Below are positions 48,662 through 58,244 of a DNA stretch of 64,000 nt, piece after piece (position 1 is the first letter of the stretch; each line of letters begins with the position of its first letter). This DNA comes from Micromonospora sp. WMMD980 (GTDB lineage Bacteria; Actinomycetota; Actinomycetes; Mycobacteriales; Micromonosporaceae). Below the pieces are notes generated by a model. That model had not been told where the DNA came from and searched no databases. It saw only the letters and a list, made by a program, of their open reading frames with translations. A program made the position numbers and the translations under genes. The stretch is taken from NCBI RefSeq assembly GCF_029626035.1, contig NZ_JARUBE010000003.1, positions 1,612,001 to 1,676,000 on the forward strand, in the 5' to 3' direction.

Positions 48662-51600
48662 TGGTGATGTCCTTCGGTGAGTTCGATCGAGGCGGCGAGG
48701 TCCCGCGCGGCGACGGCGGGGTCCAGGGAGTCGGTGACTCCGCGACCGACGACGAGGATGTCCCAGGAGCGTCGTCGGCTGGCTTCGACGTCGGTGGGTT
48801 CGAAGCCGCCGGAGACCGCGACCGGCAGCTTCGTCCATGACCTGATGAGCTGCGCCTGGTCGAGGGGGTGAAAGCCGGCCACGCCCAGGTCGATGTTCGT
48901 GGTGATGGCGAAGCCGTCGACTCCCGCGCGTTCCATGTCCTGGACCCAGCCCTGGACCAGTCGGCCCTCGGGCACGTCGATCATGATGGGGATGCCCAAG
49001 CGCCTGCTCGCTTCGGCCGCTGCGGACACGCTGGCGATGCTGGCGGGTCCGATGAGCAGTACGACGTCGGCTCCGGCCTCGGCCGCGATGATCACCTGGT
49101 CGCGTCCCCAGTCGGCGGACATCATCTCGGCGACGATCCACGCATCGGGAGTTCGCTGCTTGACCGCGCTGATGGCCTGGACGCCGACGCTCTTGATGAG
49201 CGGGTCGCCGATCTCGATGAATTGCACACCCGCGCTGGCTGCGGCTTGGGCGACGGCGATCGCGTGGTCGACGTCGCGGACGTCGAGTGCGACCTGAAGT
49301 GCCCGTCTGTCTCGGAGGCGCCGGAAGGCTTCTTTACCGATGCCTCCGGCTGCGCTTGTGGCTGTGCCACGGTGGTCAAGCAGGTTGGCTTCGGCGCGTA
49401 CGAGCCAGTCTGCCGAGGCGATGCCCTGGCAGATCAGCGACGACTGGACGTTCGTGGGCAGCCGAAGCGCACCGGTACGGATCTCTCGGAGCAGGCCGAA
49501 CAGGGCACTGCGGGAAGAGTCCTCGTCCTGCAGGGATTGTCTTCCGCACTTCAGTAGGAGTCGCTGGGCGGCTACTCGCACGTTTCGAGGGCCGTTGCGC
49601 CATGCGTCCTGGCCCCGGATGACAAGGTCGGCGGCCGAGTCTTCGTCCCCAACTCTGAGGGACAGCCCTCGAAGGAGACGTTCGCGGACATGCCAGTTGC
49701 GGTCATCGAGGAGCGCGGCCAGTAGGTGTTCAAGACCGGGTGCGGTCGACTGGCCCGCGGTTTCGGCGGCGGCGGCGCGGACTTTGTAGTCGCGGTCCGC
49801 GGTCAACGCCTCCATGATCGAGACCACCGTCTGCTGGGGGATCGCGTGGCCCGCGCGGATCCCCTCGGCGAGAGCGGCGCGGGCTCGCCAGTCGGGATGG
49901 GCCAGGAGAGTCTTCAGCTCCTGGGAAGTGCCGTCGTCAGCGGTGAGGAAGACGTAGAAGTGTCGGGCGAGGAACACCGCGTCCTCTACGGTGTCGAGCT
50001 GCGCGAGGCGGACGAAGTCCTGGACGGCCGCGAGGGGTAGCTGCGTCTCGACGCACGCCACGATGTCAGACCAGACTGCCGGGCCGAAGCGGCGCAGCAC
50101 CCGCAGCATCCATCGCGGGTACTCCGCGCCCAGTGCCGTCGCGGCTGCGTTGGTGTGCAGGAGGGCTCTGGCCAGCGGTAGGCCATTGTCGTGCAGGCAC
50201 CGGGAGGCGCACACCCGCAGCACCTCGGCGGTGGTGAACGCCGGGCTCTCACCGGCGAGTTCGAGCATCAGGGGCAGCGTTTCGGTGATGCTGATCGACG
50301 GTGACTGGGCGACGGCGGCCAGCAGCTCCGGCGACGTCGCGTCCAAGCCCTGCAACAGGAATTCCAGGACGCCCCGCAGGTCGCCCGAGGCGCTCGTGCG
50401 AGCAGCGAGGTCGTTGAGCAACTCGATGGTGACGGTCGAGCGTCCGTGTGCCTCGATGACCTGGGCGAGCCACCGGGCGAAGAGAAACTCACGGATGACG
50501 TCGTGATGGAACGCCAGACCCCCGGACCGGCCGGACCGCACGAGTCTCGCGATCGGAGACGCGGTGAGGTCACCGACATCGCCCGGTGGTTCCGCTTCGA
50601 TCGCAGGAAGCAGCGGGTGCGGCCACGCCGCAGCGAGCTGCCTGCGGGCGAGTGCTGTCAGGTCCGCCGTCGCGCGGTCGAGGTCCAGGCTCTCCGCCTT
50701 CAAGATCGAGGCGACGCAGAACTCCACGAGCCGGTAGGCGTTGGGTTGCCCGAGCGGCTCGGTCGATTTGGCCGCTCGGATTAGGCTCATGTACAGCGGC
50801 AGGCGGGCCAGGTTACGAATCTTCGGAGGCAGGGCGTCGAAGGGCGGCTCATCGACATGCCGCTGCGCGTTCCACACCTCCCGGGCGGTGGGGACGTCCC
50901 AGCGGTCCAGCCGCAGCGAGGGCTCGGCACTCTGCGCCTGGCCCCGACCGGGCATGACCGCTGCCGACAGGACGGGGTAGGGCGCCAGCTCGATCTCCGG
51001 CGGTGTGCGCAGTACGAGCAGAAACCTCAGGTTGCCCGAGAGCACCTGTCGCAGCGTGGCGTCGAGCTGGCGGCAGATCTTGTCCACCACGGCGTACGAC
51101 TGGGGGCTGTCGATGGCTACGAGCAGCGGCCGGGACAGGTCCCGGCTCTCCACTTCCAGAGTCAGCAGGGAATCCTCGCCGGCCGGTCGGGATCCGTAGC
51201 GGAGGATCTCGCGTGCCAGTTCGGTGTCCTCGGTCCACGAGTCCGCGGTCAGCAACTGAACATCCACTCCGGGCGCCCGCGACGCCAGGTGGTGGGTGAA
51301 GCTGGTCTTGCCGCAGCCCGGGGGCCCAATGATCAGATAGACGCGCGCGGTCGAGGCGAGGAAATCCGCGACCAGGCGCTGAATGTCGGCCGGGGGCATG
51401 TACGCGAGATCATCGGGTTGTGGGCCACCGAGCGCGGCGAGAACGGCGGCCGTCCGTTCTTGGGACCGGGTGCCGAGATCCTGCCTGGTGGGCCGGCTGC
51501 CGTCAGCAGGCACGGTTGAGGCGCTCGGCTCCGCAGTCGCCGACGCCTTGAGGGTCTGGGCGAACCGCTGCTTGACCTCAGTTGGTGACCGTGCCAGATC

Positions 51601-51777
51601 GACATCGAGCATCTGTTGGGTCTCGTAGCGCATGCGGGTGGCGGCACCGCGCTTCTCCCAGTTGGAGATGGCCGCCGGATTGACCCCCAGGTGCTCGGCG
51701 AATCCGCGCACGCTCATGCGTAGCGCCAGGCGTAATGCTTTCGCCTCGCGGCCGGTCCACCGTCGTACCGTCTCCAC
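48658..51777 (-). CDS. HTH-NTPase-HEAT protein with C-terminal hexulose-phosphate-synthase-like barrel
   Basis: The 1039-residue protein starts at GTG 51777 behind GGGGGA. Residues 13-45 form an XRE helix-turn-helix (VRGFAEHLGVNPAAISNWEK). A STAND or AAA-like NTPase follows with Walker A GPPGCGKTS at 151-159 and Walker B LLVAID at 218-223. Helical repeats, including HEAT-like units (DWRARAALAEGIRAG, DRDYKVRAAAAETAG, DRNWHVRERLLRGLSL), span about 560-760. Residues 824-1039 match the orotidine-decarboxylase/HPS barrel (LQVALDV, FIEIGDPLIKS, GADVVLLIG, VAVSGGF, VGRGVT), but the usual DxKxxD is E884, M886, D889. It may sense or bind a phosphosugar rather than turn it over. It is coupled to a GNAT gene. 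Confidence 0.85.
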   Translation of the reverse strand: METVRRWTGREAKALRLALRMSVRGFAEHLGVNPAAISNWEKRGAATRMRYETQQMLDVDLARSPTEVKQRFAQTLKASATAEPSASTVPADGSRPTRQDLGTRSQERTAAVLAALGGPQPDDLAYMPPADIQRLVADFLASTARVYLIIGPPGCGKTSFTHHLASRAPGVDVQLLTADSWTEDTELAREILRYGSRPAGEDSLLTLEVESRDLSRPLLVAIDSPQSYAVVDKICRQLDATLRQVLSGNLRFLLVLRTPPEIELAPYPVLSAAVMPGRGQAQSAEPSLRLDRWDVPTAREVWNAQRHVDEPPFDALPPKIRNLARLPLYMSLIRAAKSTEPLGQPNAYRLVEFCVASILKAESLDLDRATADLTALARRQLAAAWPHPLLPAIEAEPPGDVGDLTASPIARLVRSGRSGGLAFHHDVIREFLFARWLAQVIEAHGRSTVTIELLNDLAARTSASGDLRGVLEFLLQGLDATSPELLAAVAQSPSISITETLPLMLELAGESPAFTTAEVLRVCASRCLHDNGLPLARALLHTNAAATALGAEYPRWMLRVLRRFGPAVWSDIVACVETQLPLAAVQDFVRLAQLDTVEDAVFLARHFYVFLTADDGTSQELKTLLAHPDWRARAALAEGIRAGHAIPQQTVVSIMEALTADRDYKVRAAAAETAGQSTAPGLEHLLAALLDDRNWHVRERLLRGLSLRVGDEDSAADLVIRGQDAWRNGPRNVRVAAQRLLLKCGRQSLQDEDSSRSALFGLLREIRTGALRLPTNVQSSLICQGIASADWLVRAEANLLDHRGTATSAAGGIGKEAFRRLRDRRALQVALDVRDVDHAIAVAQAAASAGVQFIEIGDPLIKSVGVQAISAVKQRTPDAWIVAEMMSADWGRDQVIIAAEAGADVVLLIGPASIASVSAAAEASRRLGIPIMIDVPEGRLVQGWVQDMERAGVDGFAITTNIDLGVAGFHPLDQAQLIRSWTKLPVAVSGGFEPTDVEASRRRSWDILVVGRGVTDSLDPAVAARDLAASIELTEGHHQ

Positions 51778-52028
51778 GGGCTATCCCCCAGGCCGTGCAC
51801 TCAGCGTCATCGTGGCAGTCGGCAGCGTAGTAGACGACGGCGGGCGTAGACGAGCTGAAACTAGGACAACACTAGAACGTCCACGCGTCGTCACGCAGCA
51901 GGCCGGACCCGCAGGCTGGTCACACAGACAACCACGGCGCTGGATCGGGTAATCGGGAGCCTGCCAGACCTCCACCGCCGTGGACAGTCCTCGCGTTTTG
52001 CGAGCAGCGGTGATGGTGGAGGTGCCCC
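51778..52028. other. Upstream region of the NTPase gene
   Basis: This 251-base stretch should hold the promoter of the minus-strand NTPase gene. Two ACTAG copies 10 bases apart lie near 51860-51875. No clear -35/-10 pair is seen. Confidence 0.35.
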
Positions 52029-52418
52029 GTGGCCATTGACGTGCGAGGCGGCGTGGTGCGCGACCGCGCTCGCCGTACCGCATCCGGTCGTAGCGATGAA
52101 CGGCCAGCGCAGCCGGAACCGCCTGTCTCGAAGGTCTTCACCCTTGAAGGGCTGCTGCTGTGCCGCGGTTGCGGCACGTCGCTGCAGCCCATGCGGATGC
52201 TCGGTCAGCGTGCCTACCGAGGGCCCTGCGGCTGTCGGCTGACCGCCGTGGATGCCGAGGCCATCGAACAGTTCGTCCTGGAGACGGTGGCGGCGCCAGC
52301 GCCGGGGTTGACGGCGGACGCGGCACCCGAGGAACTCGGCAGCATCTTCCGCCGCTTGTTCGTCGCCGTACGGGTCGGTGGCTGCGCCCAGGACTTGTCC
52401 ATCGTCTGGCGTCTGTAG
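52029..52418 (+). pseudogene. Recombinase zinc-ribbon remnant
   Basis: The frame from GTG 52029 reads LEGLLLCRGCGTSLQPM and YRGPCGCRLTAVDAEAIEQF, the zinc ribbon and following helix of a large serine recombinase, with no catalytic or core domain before it. About 130 codons remain. It may mark decay of a second integrase near the right side of the island. Confidence 0.6.
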
Positions 52419-52534
52419 CAGCCGATCCAGCAGTTCCTGGCTGTGCGTCTGCCGGCGGAGCGGGTGACGTCGCTTGGCCAGCTCCATCACGGCCGCGAGG
52501 GTGCGTACATCGATCACCATCAGGGAGGAAAGAC

Positions 52535-53968
52535 ATGTACACGAGGCAGACAGCGCCGCCACCGGAGATCGGCGTGGCGCAGGTGTCGCCGGACTCGTCG
52601 CGGTTCGGGTACCGACCGGAGCTGCGCCGCTCACTCGGCTTCGCCGACCTGCTCTTCTACGGGCTGGTGTTCATGGTGCCGATCGCGCCGATGGGCATCT
52701 TCGGATCCGTCTACGCAGGTGCCGGCGGGATGGTCGCGCTGGCCTACGTCGTCGGCATGGTGGCGCTGGTGTTCACCGCCGCCTCGTACGCCCAGATGGT
52801 CAAGGCGTTTCCGCTGGCAGGCAGCGTGTACAACTACGCAGGCCGGGGGATCGGCGCACCGGTCGGCTTCCTCGCGGGCTGGGCCATCCTGCTGGACTAC
52901 GTGCTGGTGCCGAGCCTGCTGTACCTGATCGCGGCGGTGGCGATGCACTCCACCGTACCGGTGATCCCGGTCTGGGCTTGGCTGGTCGGCTTCGTGCTGC
53001 TCAACACGCTGGTCAACTATCGGGGAATCCGGATGACCGCCCTGATCACCCGCGTGCTGCTCATCGGCGAGGTCATCGTGCTGGTGGTCTTCCTTGCCGC
53101 AGCCGGTCGTGCTCTCGCGCAGGGCAAGGGACAGGGCTTCTCGTGGACGCCGCTCTACAACCCTGACACGTTCACCTGGGCGCTGGTGTTCGGCGCGGTG
53201 TCGATCGCTGTGCTCAGCTTCCTCGGCTTCGACGGCATCTCGATGCTGGCCGAGGAGAACAAGGGCGGCGCGGGGCAGATCGGCCGGGCGATGGCCGCCG
53301 CGCTGGGCGTGGCCGGACTGCTGTTCATCACCCAGACCTGGATGGCTGCGTTGCTGGTGCCCGACCCGGGCGGCCTACTGGCGAACGGCGACCCGGACGG
53401 GACGGCGTTCTACGACGCGGCGCGGCTCGCCGGTGGACCCTGGCTCGCCACCCTGTGCGCGGTCGCCACCGCCGTCGCCTGGGGCGTGGCGAACTCTCTC
53501 GTCGCGCAGGTCGCCACCTCGCGGCTGCTGTATGCCATGGCCCGCGACCGGCAGCTGCCGAAGTTCCTGGCCGCGGTCTCGGTGCGTCACAGCGTGCCCA
53601 CCCACGCCATCACCCTCACCGCCCTGGTGTCGCTGGCGATCGGCCTCTACATGAACTGGCGTACCGACGGCATCGCCCTGCTGTCCAGCCTGATCAACTT
53701 CGGCGCGCTGACTGCGTTCCTCGTTCTGCACCTCGCCGTCGTCTGGCACTACCTGGTCCGCCGCCGCAGCCGCAACTACGTCGCGCACCTGCTCCTTCCG
53801 GGAATCGGGTTCACGATCCTCGCCTACGTCGTGATCAACGCCAACGTGGCCGCGCAACGCCTCGGCTTCGTCTGGCTCACCCTCGGCCTGCTGGTGCTGG
53901 CGGGTCTGTACGCTGCCGGCCGCCGTCCCCAGCTCTCCGGCCTCGCCGGCGGACGGGAGTCGGCATGA
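52535..53968 (+). CDS. APC-family amino acid/amine permease
   Basis: The 477-residue protein starts at ATG 52535 with GGGAGG seven bases upstream. It has about twelve transmembrane segments and the APC opening RRSLGFADLLFYGLVFMVPI with GSVYNYAGRGIG and FLGFDGISMLAEENKGG. Such carriers move amino acids or amines by proton coupling. It is the first gene of the nine-gene operon and shares a stop-start ATGA with an amidase gene, so an amide- or amine-related substrate is likely. Confidence 0.87.
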   Translation: MYTRQTAPPPEIGVAQVSPDSSRFGYRPELRRSLGFADLLFYGLVFMVPIAPMGIFGSVYAGAGGMVALAYVVGMVALVFTAASYAQMVKAFPLAGSVYNYAGRGIGAPVGFLAGWAILLDYVLVPSLLYLIAAVAMHSTVPVIPVWAWLVGFVLLNTLVNYRGIRMTALITRVLLIGEVIVLVVFLAAAGRALAQGKGQGFSWTPLYNPDTFTWALVFGAVSIAVLSFLGFDGISMLAEENKGGAGQIGRAMAAALGVAGLLFITQTWMAALLVPDPGGLLANGDPDGTAFYDAARLAGGPWLATLCAVATAVAWGVANSLVAQVATSRLLYAMARDRQLPKFLAAVSVRHSVPTHAITLTALVSLAIGLYMNWRTDGIALLSSLINFGALTAFLVLHLAVVWHYLVRRRSRNYVAHLLLPGIGFTILAYVVINANVAAQRLGFVWLTLGLLVLAGLYAAGRRPQLSGLAGGRESA

Positions 53969-54963
53969 CCAGCACAGTCACCTACCAGCCGGGCGAGAAC
54001 GAACTGCGCCATACCTTCGGCGCCCACCCGGCGGTCGCCGAGATCACGCCCGGAAGCCTGCTCGTCACCAGCACCGAGGACTGCTTCGGCGGCGCCGTCC
54101 GCACCGTCGACGACCTGCCCTCGCAGGTGTGCCAGGCGTTCAACCCCGTCACCGGCCCCTTCCACGTGGCCGGCGCGGAACCCGGCGACACTCTCGCGCT
54201 GCACTTAGCGGCCATCACCCCCGCCCGCGACTGGGGCATGTCCGCCACCTTCCCGCACTTCGGCGCACTGACCGGCACCCACACCACGGCGATGCTGCAC
54301 CCGCCGATCGAGGAACGCGTGTGGCGGTACACCATCGACGCCGCCGCCGACACCGTCACCTTCCACGCCCGCCGCTCCGACCACGCGATCGTCATGCCCC
54401 TGGAGCCGATGCTCGGCACCGTGGGAGTCGCCCCAGGCGGCGGGGAGGCACGCTCCACGATCGTGCCCGACGCGCACGGCGGCAACCTGGACACCCCGGA
54501 GATTCGCCCGGGAGTCACCGTCTACCTCGGCGTCAACGTTCCCGGTGCGCTGTTCGCTATCGGCGACGGCCACGCCCGCCAAGGCCACGGCGAGGTGTGC
54601 GGCGTCGCGGTGGAGACCGCCATGAACGTCACCCTCGCCGTCGACCTGATCAAGGGCGTGGCCACACCATGGCCACGCATCGAGACCGACCGTCGGATCA
54701 TCTCGATCGGCGCCGCCCGACCCTTGGAGGACGCGTACCGGATCAGCCAGCACGACCTGGTCACCTGGACGGCACAGCTGACCGGGCTGGAGCTGCTTGA
54801 CGCCTACCAGTTCGTCTCCCAGGCCGGCCGCGCCGCACCCGGCAACGTCTGCGATCCGCTGTACACCATGCACGCGGCCCTCACCAAAGATGTCCTGGCG
54901 GGCGCGAGTCCCTACGGCGGGGTGCATCACCGGCTGCGCCACCGCGCTGAGTCGACCAGGTGA
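53965..54963 (+). CDS. Acetamidase/formamidase family protein
   Basis: The 332-residue protein fits the FmdA/AmdA family: NPVTGPFHVAGAEPGDTLAL, GGNLDTPEIRPGVTVYLGVN, GALFAIGDGHARQGHGEVCG and the C-terminal DVLAGASPYGG. Family members hydrolyse formamide or acetamide to ammonia and acid; the exact amide is unknown. Coupling to an APC permease suggests uptake and cleavage of a small amide, or amide removal in a pathway. Confidence 0.85.
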   Translation: MTSTVTYQPGENELRHTFGAHPAVAEITPGSLLVTSTEDCFGGAVRTVDDLPSQVCQAFNPVTGPFHVAGAEPGDTLALHLAAITPARDWGMSATFPHFGALTGTHTTAMLHPPIEERVWRYTIDAAADTVTFHARRSDHAIVMPLEPMLGTVGVAPGGGEARSTIVPDAHGGNLDTPEIRPGVTVYLGVNVPGALFAIGDGHARQGHGEVCGVAVETAMNVTLAVDLIKGVATPWPRIETDRRIISIGAARPLEDAYRISQHDLVTWTAQLTGLELLDAYQFVSQAGRAAPGNVCDPLYTMHAALTKDVLAGASPYGGVHHRLRHRAESTR

Positions 54964-54969
54964 GCCACC

Positions 54970-55644
54970 ATGAGCCACGCCGCTTTCGACACTCCGCCGG
55001 TCCGCCTCCCGCTGCGCGTCGAGCTGTTCGTGCTGACCCACAACGACAGCGGCGCTCCGCTGGCTCACCTGCCGTCTCTGTCACTCGCGCTGGCCGGAGC
55101 CATCCTCACCAACCTGGTCGCGCCGATCGAGCGGGTCCGCGTCGTCGGCGACGCCGCCATCGCCGTGCACCGGCACCCCACCGGCGACCCGGTAACCGAC
55201 TGGGCGCTTACCTTCCTGACCCGCCACCACCGTGCGCTGTCGATTCGTGAGGCCGTGCGGCTGCTCGGCGAGCACGCCTACGACAAAGTCACCGCCGGGC
55301 TCATCGCCGGCGGCCTGGTCGAGCAGGTCACCAGACGCCGCATGCTCGGCCGGGTCATCGCGTACCCGCCGACAGACCCCGCGGTCATCCACCGCGTTCG
55401 TGGGCGGCTGCGCTACGGCGTCCTCGGCTACGACGACCCCGACCCGCAGACCGACGCCCTCGCCGGTCTACTACGGGCCCTGCGGCTCGAATCCGAGCTA
55501 TACCTCGACGGCTTCGACACCGACCTGCGCGAGCGGCTCCGCCAGATGCTCGCCCGCGCCGGACATCACACACCCGCCACAGAAAAGATCGTCTGCGCCG
55601 TCGAAGACCTCATCGGCGAGACCGCCGTGTCGGTGTACCGATGA
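54970..55644 (+). CDS. GPP34 (Golgi phosphoprotein 3-like) domain protein
   Basis: The 224-residue protein has the GPP34 pattern LPLRVELFVLTHND, SLSLALAGAILTNLV, AYDKVTAGLIAGGLVEQVTR and a helical C-terminus (EKIVCAVEDLIGETA). In eukaryotes the fold binds phosphoinositides; actinobacterial members are common but not characterised. It overlaps the next methyltransferase start by four bases and lies six bases after the amidase. Confidence 0.82.
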   Translation: MSHAAFDTPPVRLPLRVELFVLTHNDSGAPLAHLPSLSLALAGAILTNLVAPIERVRVVGDAAIAVHRHPTGDPVTDWALTFLTRHHRALSIREAVRLLGEHAYDKVTAGLIAGGLVEQVTRRRMLGRVIAYPPTDPAVIHRVRGRLRYGVLGYDDPDPQTDALAGLLRALRLESELYLDGFDTDLRERLRQMLARAGHHTPATEKIVCAVEDLIGETAVSVYR

Positions 55645-56600
55645 GCACCCAGGACACCGCCACAAGCATCGGGCAGCGACGACCACCGAGGGCGACCACG
55701 AGCGCCCGAACCGGCACCAGGGGAACGACCATGGGTACTGAGGCTATGAGCTGGGCGCCCGCCGAGCTTGATCTGAGCCGCCCGAACGCCGCGCGAATGT
55801 ACGACTACTTCCTCGGCGGCAGCCACAACTTCGCCGCCGACCGTCAAGCAGCCGACGCCGTCCTCGCCGTCGCACCCCACGTCGCGGACGCTGCCCGGGC
55901 TAACCGAGAGTTTCTGCGCCGTTCCGTCCGATACGCGCTGCAGCAGGGGATACGGCAGTTCATCGATCTCGGCTCGGGCATACCGACCGTCGGCAACGTC
56001 CACGACATCGCCCACTCCGTCAACGCCGACGCGCGGGTGCTCTACGTCGACGTCGAGCCGGTAGCCGTGGCGCATGCCAGGGCGCTGCTCGGAGTCGATC
56101 CGCGAGTGGACGTCATACAGGCCGACATCTGCTTCCCGGACTCTATTTTCAACAACCCCGCCACCCAGCGGCTGATCGACCTCGGCCGCCCGGTGGCCAT
56201 CCTGTTCGTCTCCGTCCTGCACTTCATCCCCGGCGATGTCAACGCCATCGTGGAACCCTTCCGCGCCGCCGCGAGTCCCGGTAGTGCCCTCGTCATCTCC
56301 CACGCGACCTCCGGCGCAGCCACCAGCCAGACCGAGGAGGTGCAGCGGCTGTACCAGCGGACTCCCACCCCGCTTCAATTGCGCACCGCGGCGGAGGTCG
56401 AGACGTTGTTCGGTCACTTCCACATGGTTCCCGCCAGCTCTACGGCAACATCCCCGACGAGCGGTGCGCCTCTCGTCCCGGTCGCCGAGTGGCGTCCCGA
56501 GCCTGACGACCAAGTCGAGACGCGGCAGTCGGTAGCCAGCCCTTTTCTCAATGCGTTCCTCGCCGGCATGGGAAGAAAGGGAGTGGCGGATCATGGCTGA
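55641..56600 (+). CDS. DUF574-type SAM-dependent methyltransferase
   Basis: The 319-residue protein shows DUF574 features: SRPNAARMYDYFLGGSHNFA and FIDLGSGIPTVGNVHDIA, then VLYVDVEPVAVAHARALLG and LFVSVLHFIPGD. The GSG loop and acidic strand bind S-adenosylmethionine. These actinobacterial enzymes have no fixed substrate in most cases. It overlaps both neighbours, so it belongs to the same transcript. Confidence 0.85.
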   Translation: MSTQDTATSIGQRRPPRATTSARTGTRGTTMGTEAMSWAPAELDLSRPNAARMYDYFLGGSHNFAADRQAADAVLAVAPHVADAARANREFLRRSVRYALQQGIRQFIDLGSGIPTVGNVHDIAHSVNADARVLYVDVEPVAVAHARALLGVDPRVDVIQADICFPDSIFNNPATQRLIDLGRPVAILFVSVLHFIPGDVNAIVEPFRAAASPGSALVISHATSGAATSQTEEVQRLYQRTPTPLQLRTAAEVETLFGHFHMVPASSTATSPTSGAPLVPVAEWRPEPDDQVETRQSVASPFLNAFLAGMGRKGVADHG

Positions 56601-57639
56601 GCAGCATCAACACGCCCATCCACGAGCGTTGGCCGCACGCGTAGTCGCCGGCCTGACCACCGGTGTCGTACTACTGACCACGTCTGGCCCCGTGGCCGTG
56701 TTAGCCGATCCACCGGCACTGAGGCTCGCCGCAGACAACTGCCGTCCCGCTACCCTGCCGGACCCGCGCATGGGCGACATCGTCGGTCACCAGACGCGGG
56801 CCACACGACTCTCGACTCCCCAACCAGCCGAACCCTGGCTGCGCCAGCTCGGCACTCGACTCCTCGCAGGCGAATGCGACGGCGCACACGGCAAGTTCGC
56901 GCTTATTCACTACGTCCGCTGGGTCGACGCCTCCAAAGGCGGACCAAAGGCCGAAATCGTCATGCGATGGCACGCCGACGACGCATCGGGAGCCGAGCTA
57001 GCCGTTCAATATCCACCCGGCCCCGTTCAAGTGCTACATCGATACTGGCACCCCGGCGACCTCATCCAGCTTGGCACCGGAGATCCCCTCGCCCACACCG
57101 ACTACCTGTGGTGGGAGATCGATCCAGCTTATGCCGGAACTACGCAGCCCGACGAGGTCCTCGAACGGCTGGCAGACCTCGGAACCTGGTACAGCCCACA
57201 AATAGGCGGACGCCGTGCCGCCCTGGCTGTCCTCGCCGCCACCAACGGCCTCACCTTCTACGACAGGGCCACGGACCGAGCTGGGCGCCGAGGCGTCGGC
57301 ATCACCGCGACCACCGCCCACGGCGCAGTGCGCTATCTCCTGATACTGCAACCCACTACGGGTGAGGTCCTGGCGTACGAGATGACCCAGCGGACGGCCT
57401 CCACCCGGAAAACCCTCGTGTACATCCTCTTCCTCTCGCACAGCCGCGCTGAACGCCGCTACTGGGAGCCCGCCCATCCCTCCGACGGCGCTCCACCTCT
57501 ACGGCAGTACCTACACCCCAGCTTGAAGAGGCGGTGGATCGACCAACCCGTACAGCCGTGTATCACCCAGCCGAGCATGGCGGCCGGCGCAGGTGGTCCC
57601 GCCCAGGTGCCCTTCTACCCATACGGCGGCAGGTTCTGA
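56593..57639 (+). CDS. Secreted protein of unknown function
   Basis: The 348-residue protein has an N-terminal export signal (ALAARVVAGLTTGVVLLTTS) and a CxA-rich start of the mature part, then a beta-rich region (HYVRWVDASKGGPKAEIVM, DYLWWEIDPAYAG, VGITATTAHGAVRYLLILQP). No known domain is recognised. It overlaps the methyltransferase stop by eight bases and shares its stop base with the kinase start (TGATG). Confidence 0.65.
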   Translation: MAEQHQHAHPRALAARVVAGLTTGVVLLTTSGPVAVLADPPALRLAADNCRPATLPDPRMGDIVGHQTRATRLSTPQPAEPWLRQLGTRLLAGECDGAHGKFALIHYVRWVDASKGGPKAEIVMRWHADDASGAELAVQYPPGPVQVLHRYWHPGDLIQLGTGDPLAHTDYLWWEIDPAYAGTTQPDEVLERLADLGTWYSPQIGGRRAALAVLAATNGLTFYDRATDRAGRRGVGITATTAHGAVRYLLILQPTTGEVLAYEMTQRTASTRKTLVYILFLSHSRAERRYWEPAHPSDGAPPLRQYLHPSLKRRWIDQPVQPCITQPSMAAGAGGPAQVPFYPYGGRF

Positions 57640-58244
57640 TGTTCATCACTCTGGCTGGCCCCACCGGCGTAGGCAAGACAACCCTCGCGCGGCGAATCGC
57701 CGAACGGCTCCGGGCGCAACTCATGCTCGATCCCTTCGCCGACAACCCGTTCCTTCCGCAGCTGTACGAGCACGCGGACATCCCGCAGACACCGCTGGCT
57801 CTTCAGGTCGAGCTGACCTTCATGGCGCTACGAGTCGCCCAGCTACGACAGATCGACGTTCTCCTCGCCCACGGAGCAACGGTCGTAGCGGACTGGTCGA
57901 TGGCTCAGCAAGTCGTCTTTGCCGGAACAACGCTGTCGGCCGCGGATGCCCGGCGCGTCAGGGCCTCCTGCTCTGTCTGGGACGACGCGACCATCAGGCC
58001 AGACCTTCTCATCGCCCTTAGCGCGCCGGCACCACTTCTCCTGCGCCGCATCGCGCGGCGCAGCAGGCCGATGGAGTCGGTCCTGTCGAGCACCGACCTG
58101 GAGAAGCTCGCCCGCGCGTTCGACACGCCCCTTCATGACTACGCCAAGCGAGTCATCGAACTCGACACCAGCACCTTCGACGCCTTGAACGACCAAGACG
58201 TCACCGCACTCCTTGCCCGCATACCAGCCCAGGAGAGGTCATGA
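57639..58244 (+). CDS. Deoxynucleoside-kinase-like P-loop NTPase
   Basis: The 201-residue protein has Walker A AGPTGVGKTTLARRIA, then MLDPFADNPFLPQLYEHAD, a segment close to the deoxynucleoside kinase family, and VVADWSMAQQVVFAG with LLRRIARRSRPME as a lid-like Arg region. The enzyme could phosphorylate a nucleoside or a pathway alcohol. It overlaps the next dehydrogenase as ATGA. Confidence 0.75.
   Translation: MFITLAGPTGVGKTTLARRIAERLRAQLMLDPFADNPFLPQLYEHADIPQTPLALQVELTFMALRVAQLRQIDVLLAHGATVVADWSMAQQVVFAGTTLSAADARRVRASCSVWDDATIRPDLLIALSAPAPLLLRRIARRSRPMESVLSSTDLEKLARAFDTPLHDYAKRVIELDTSTFDALNDQDVTALLARIPAQERS

Noticed and set aside
36945..52430. Defined right attachment site for the island
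   Set aside because: I looked for a C-terminal DUF5753 piece and a repeat of the left junction but could not identify one, so the right border is left open.
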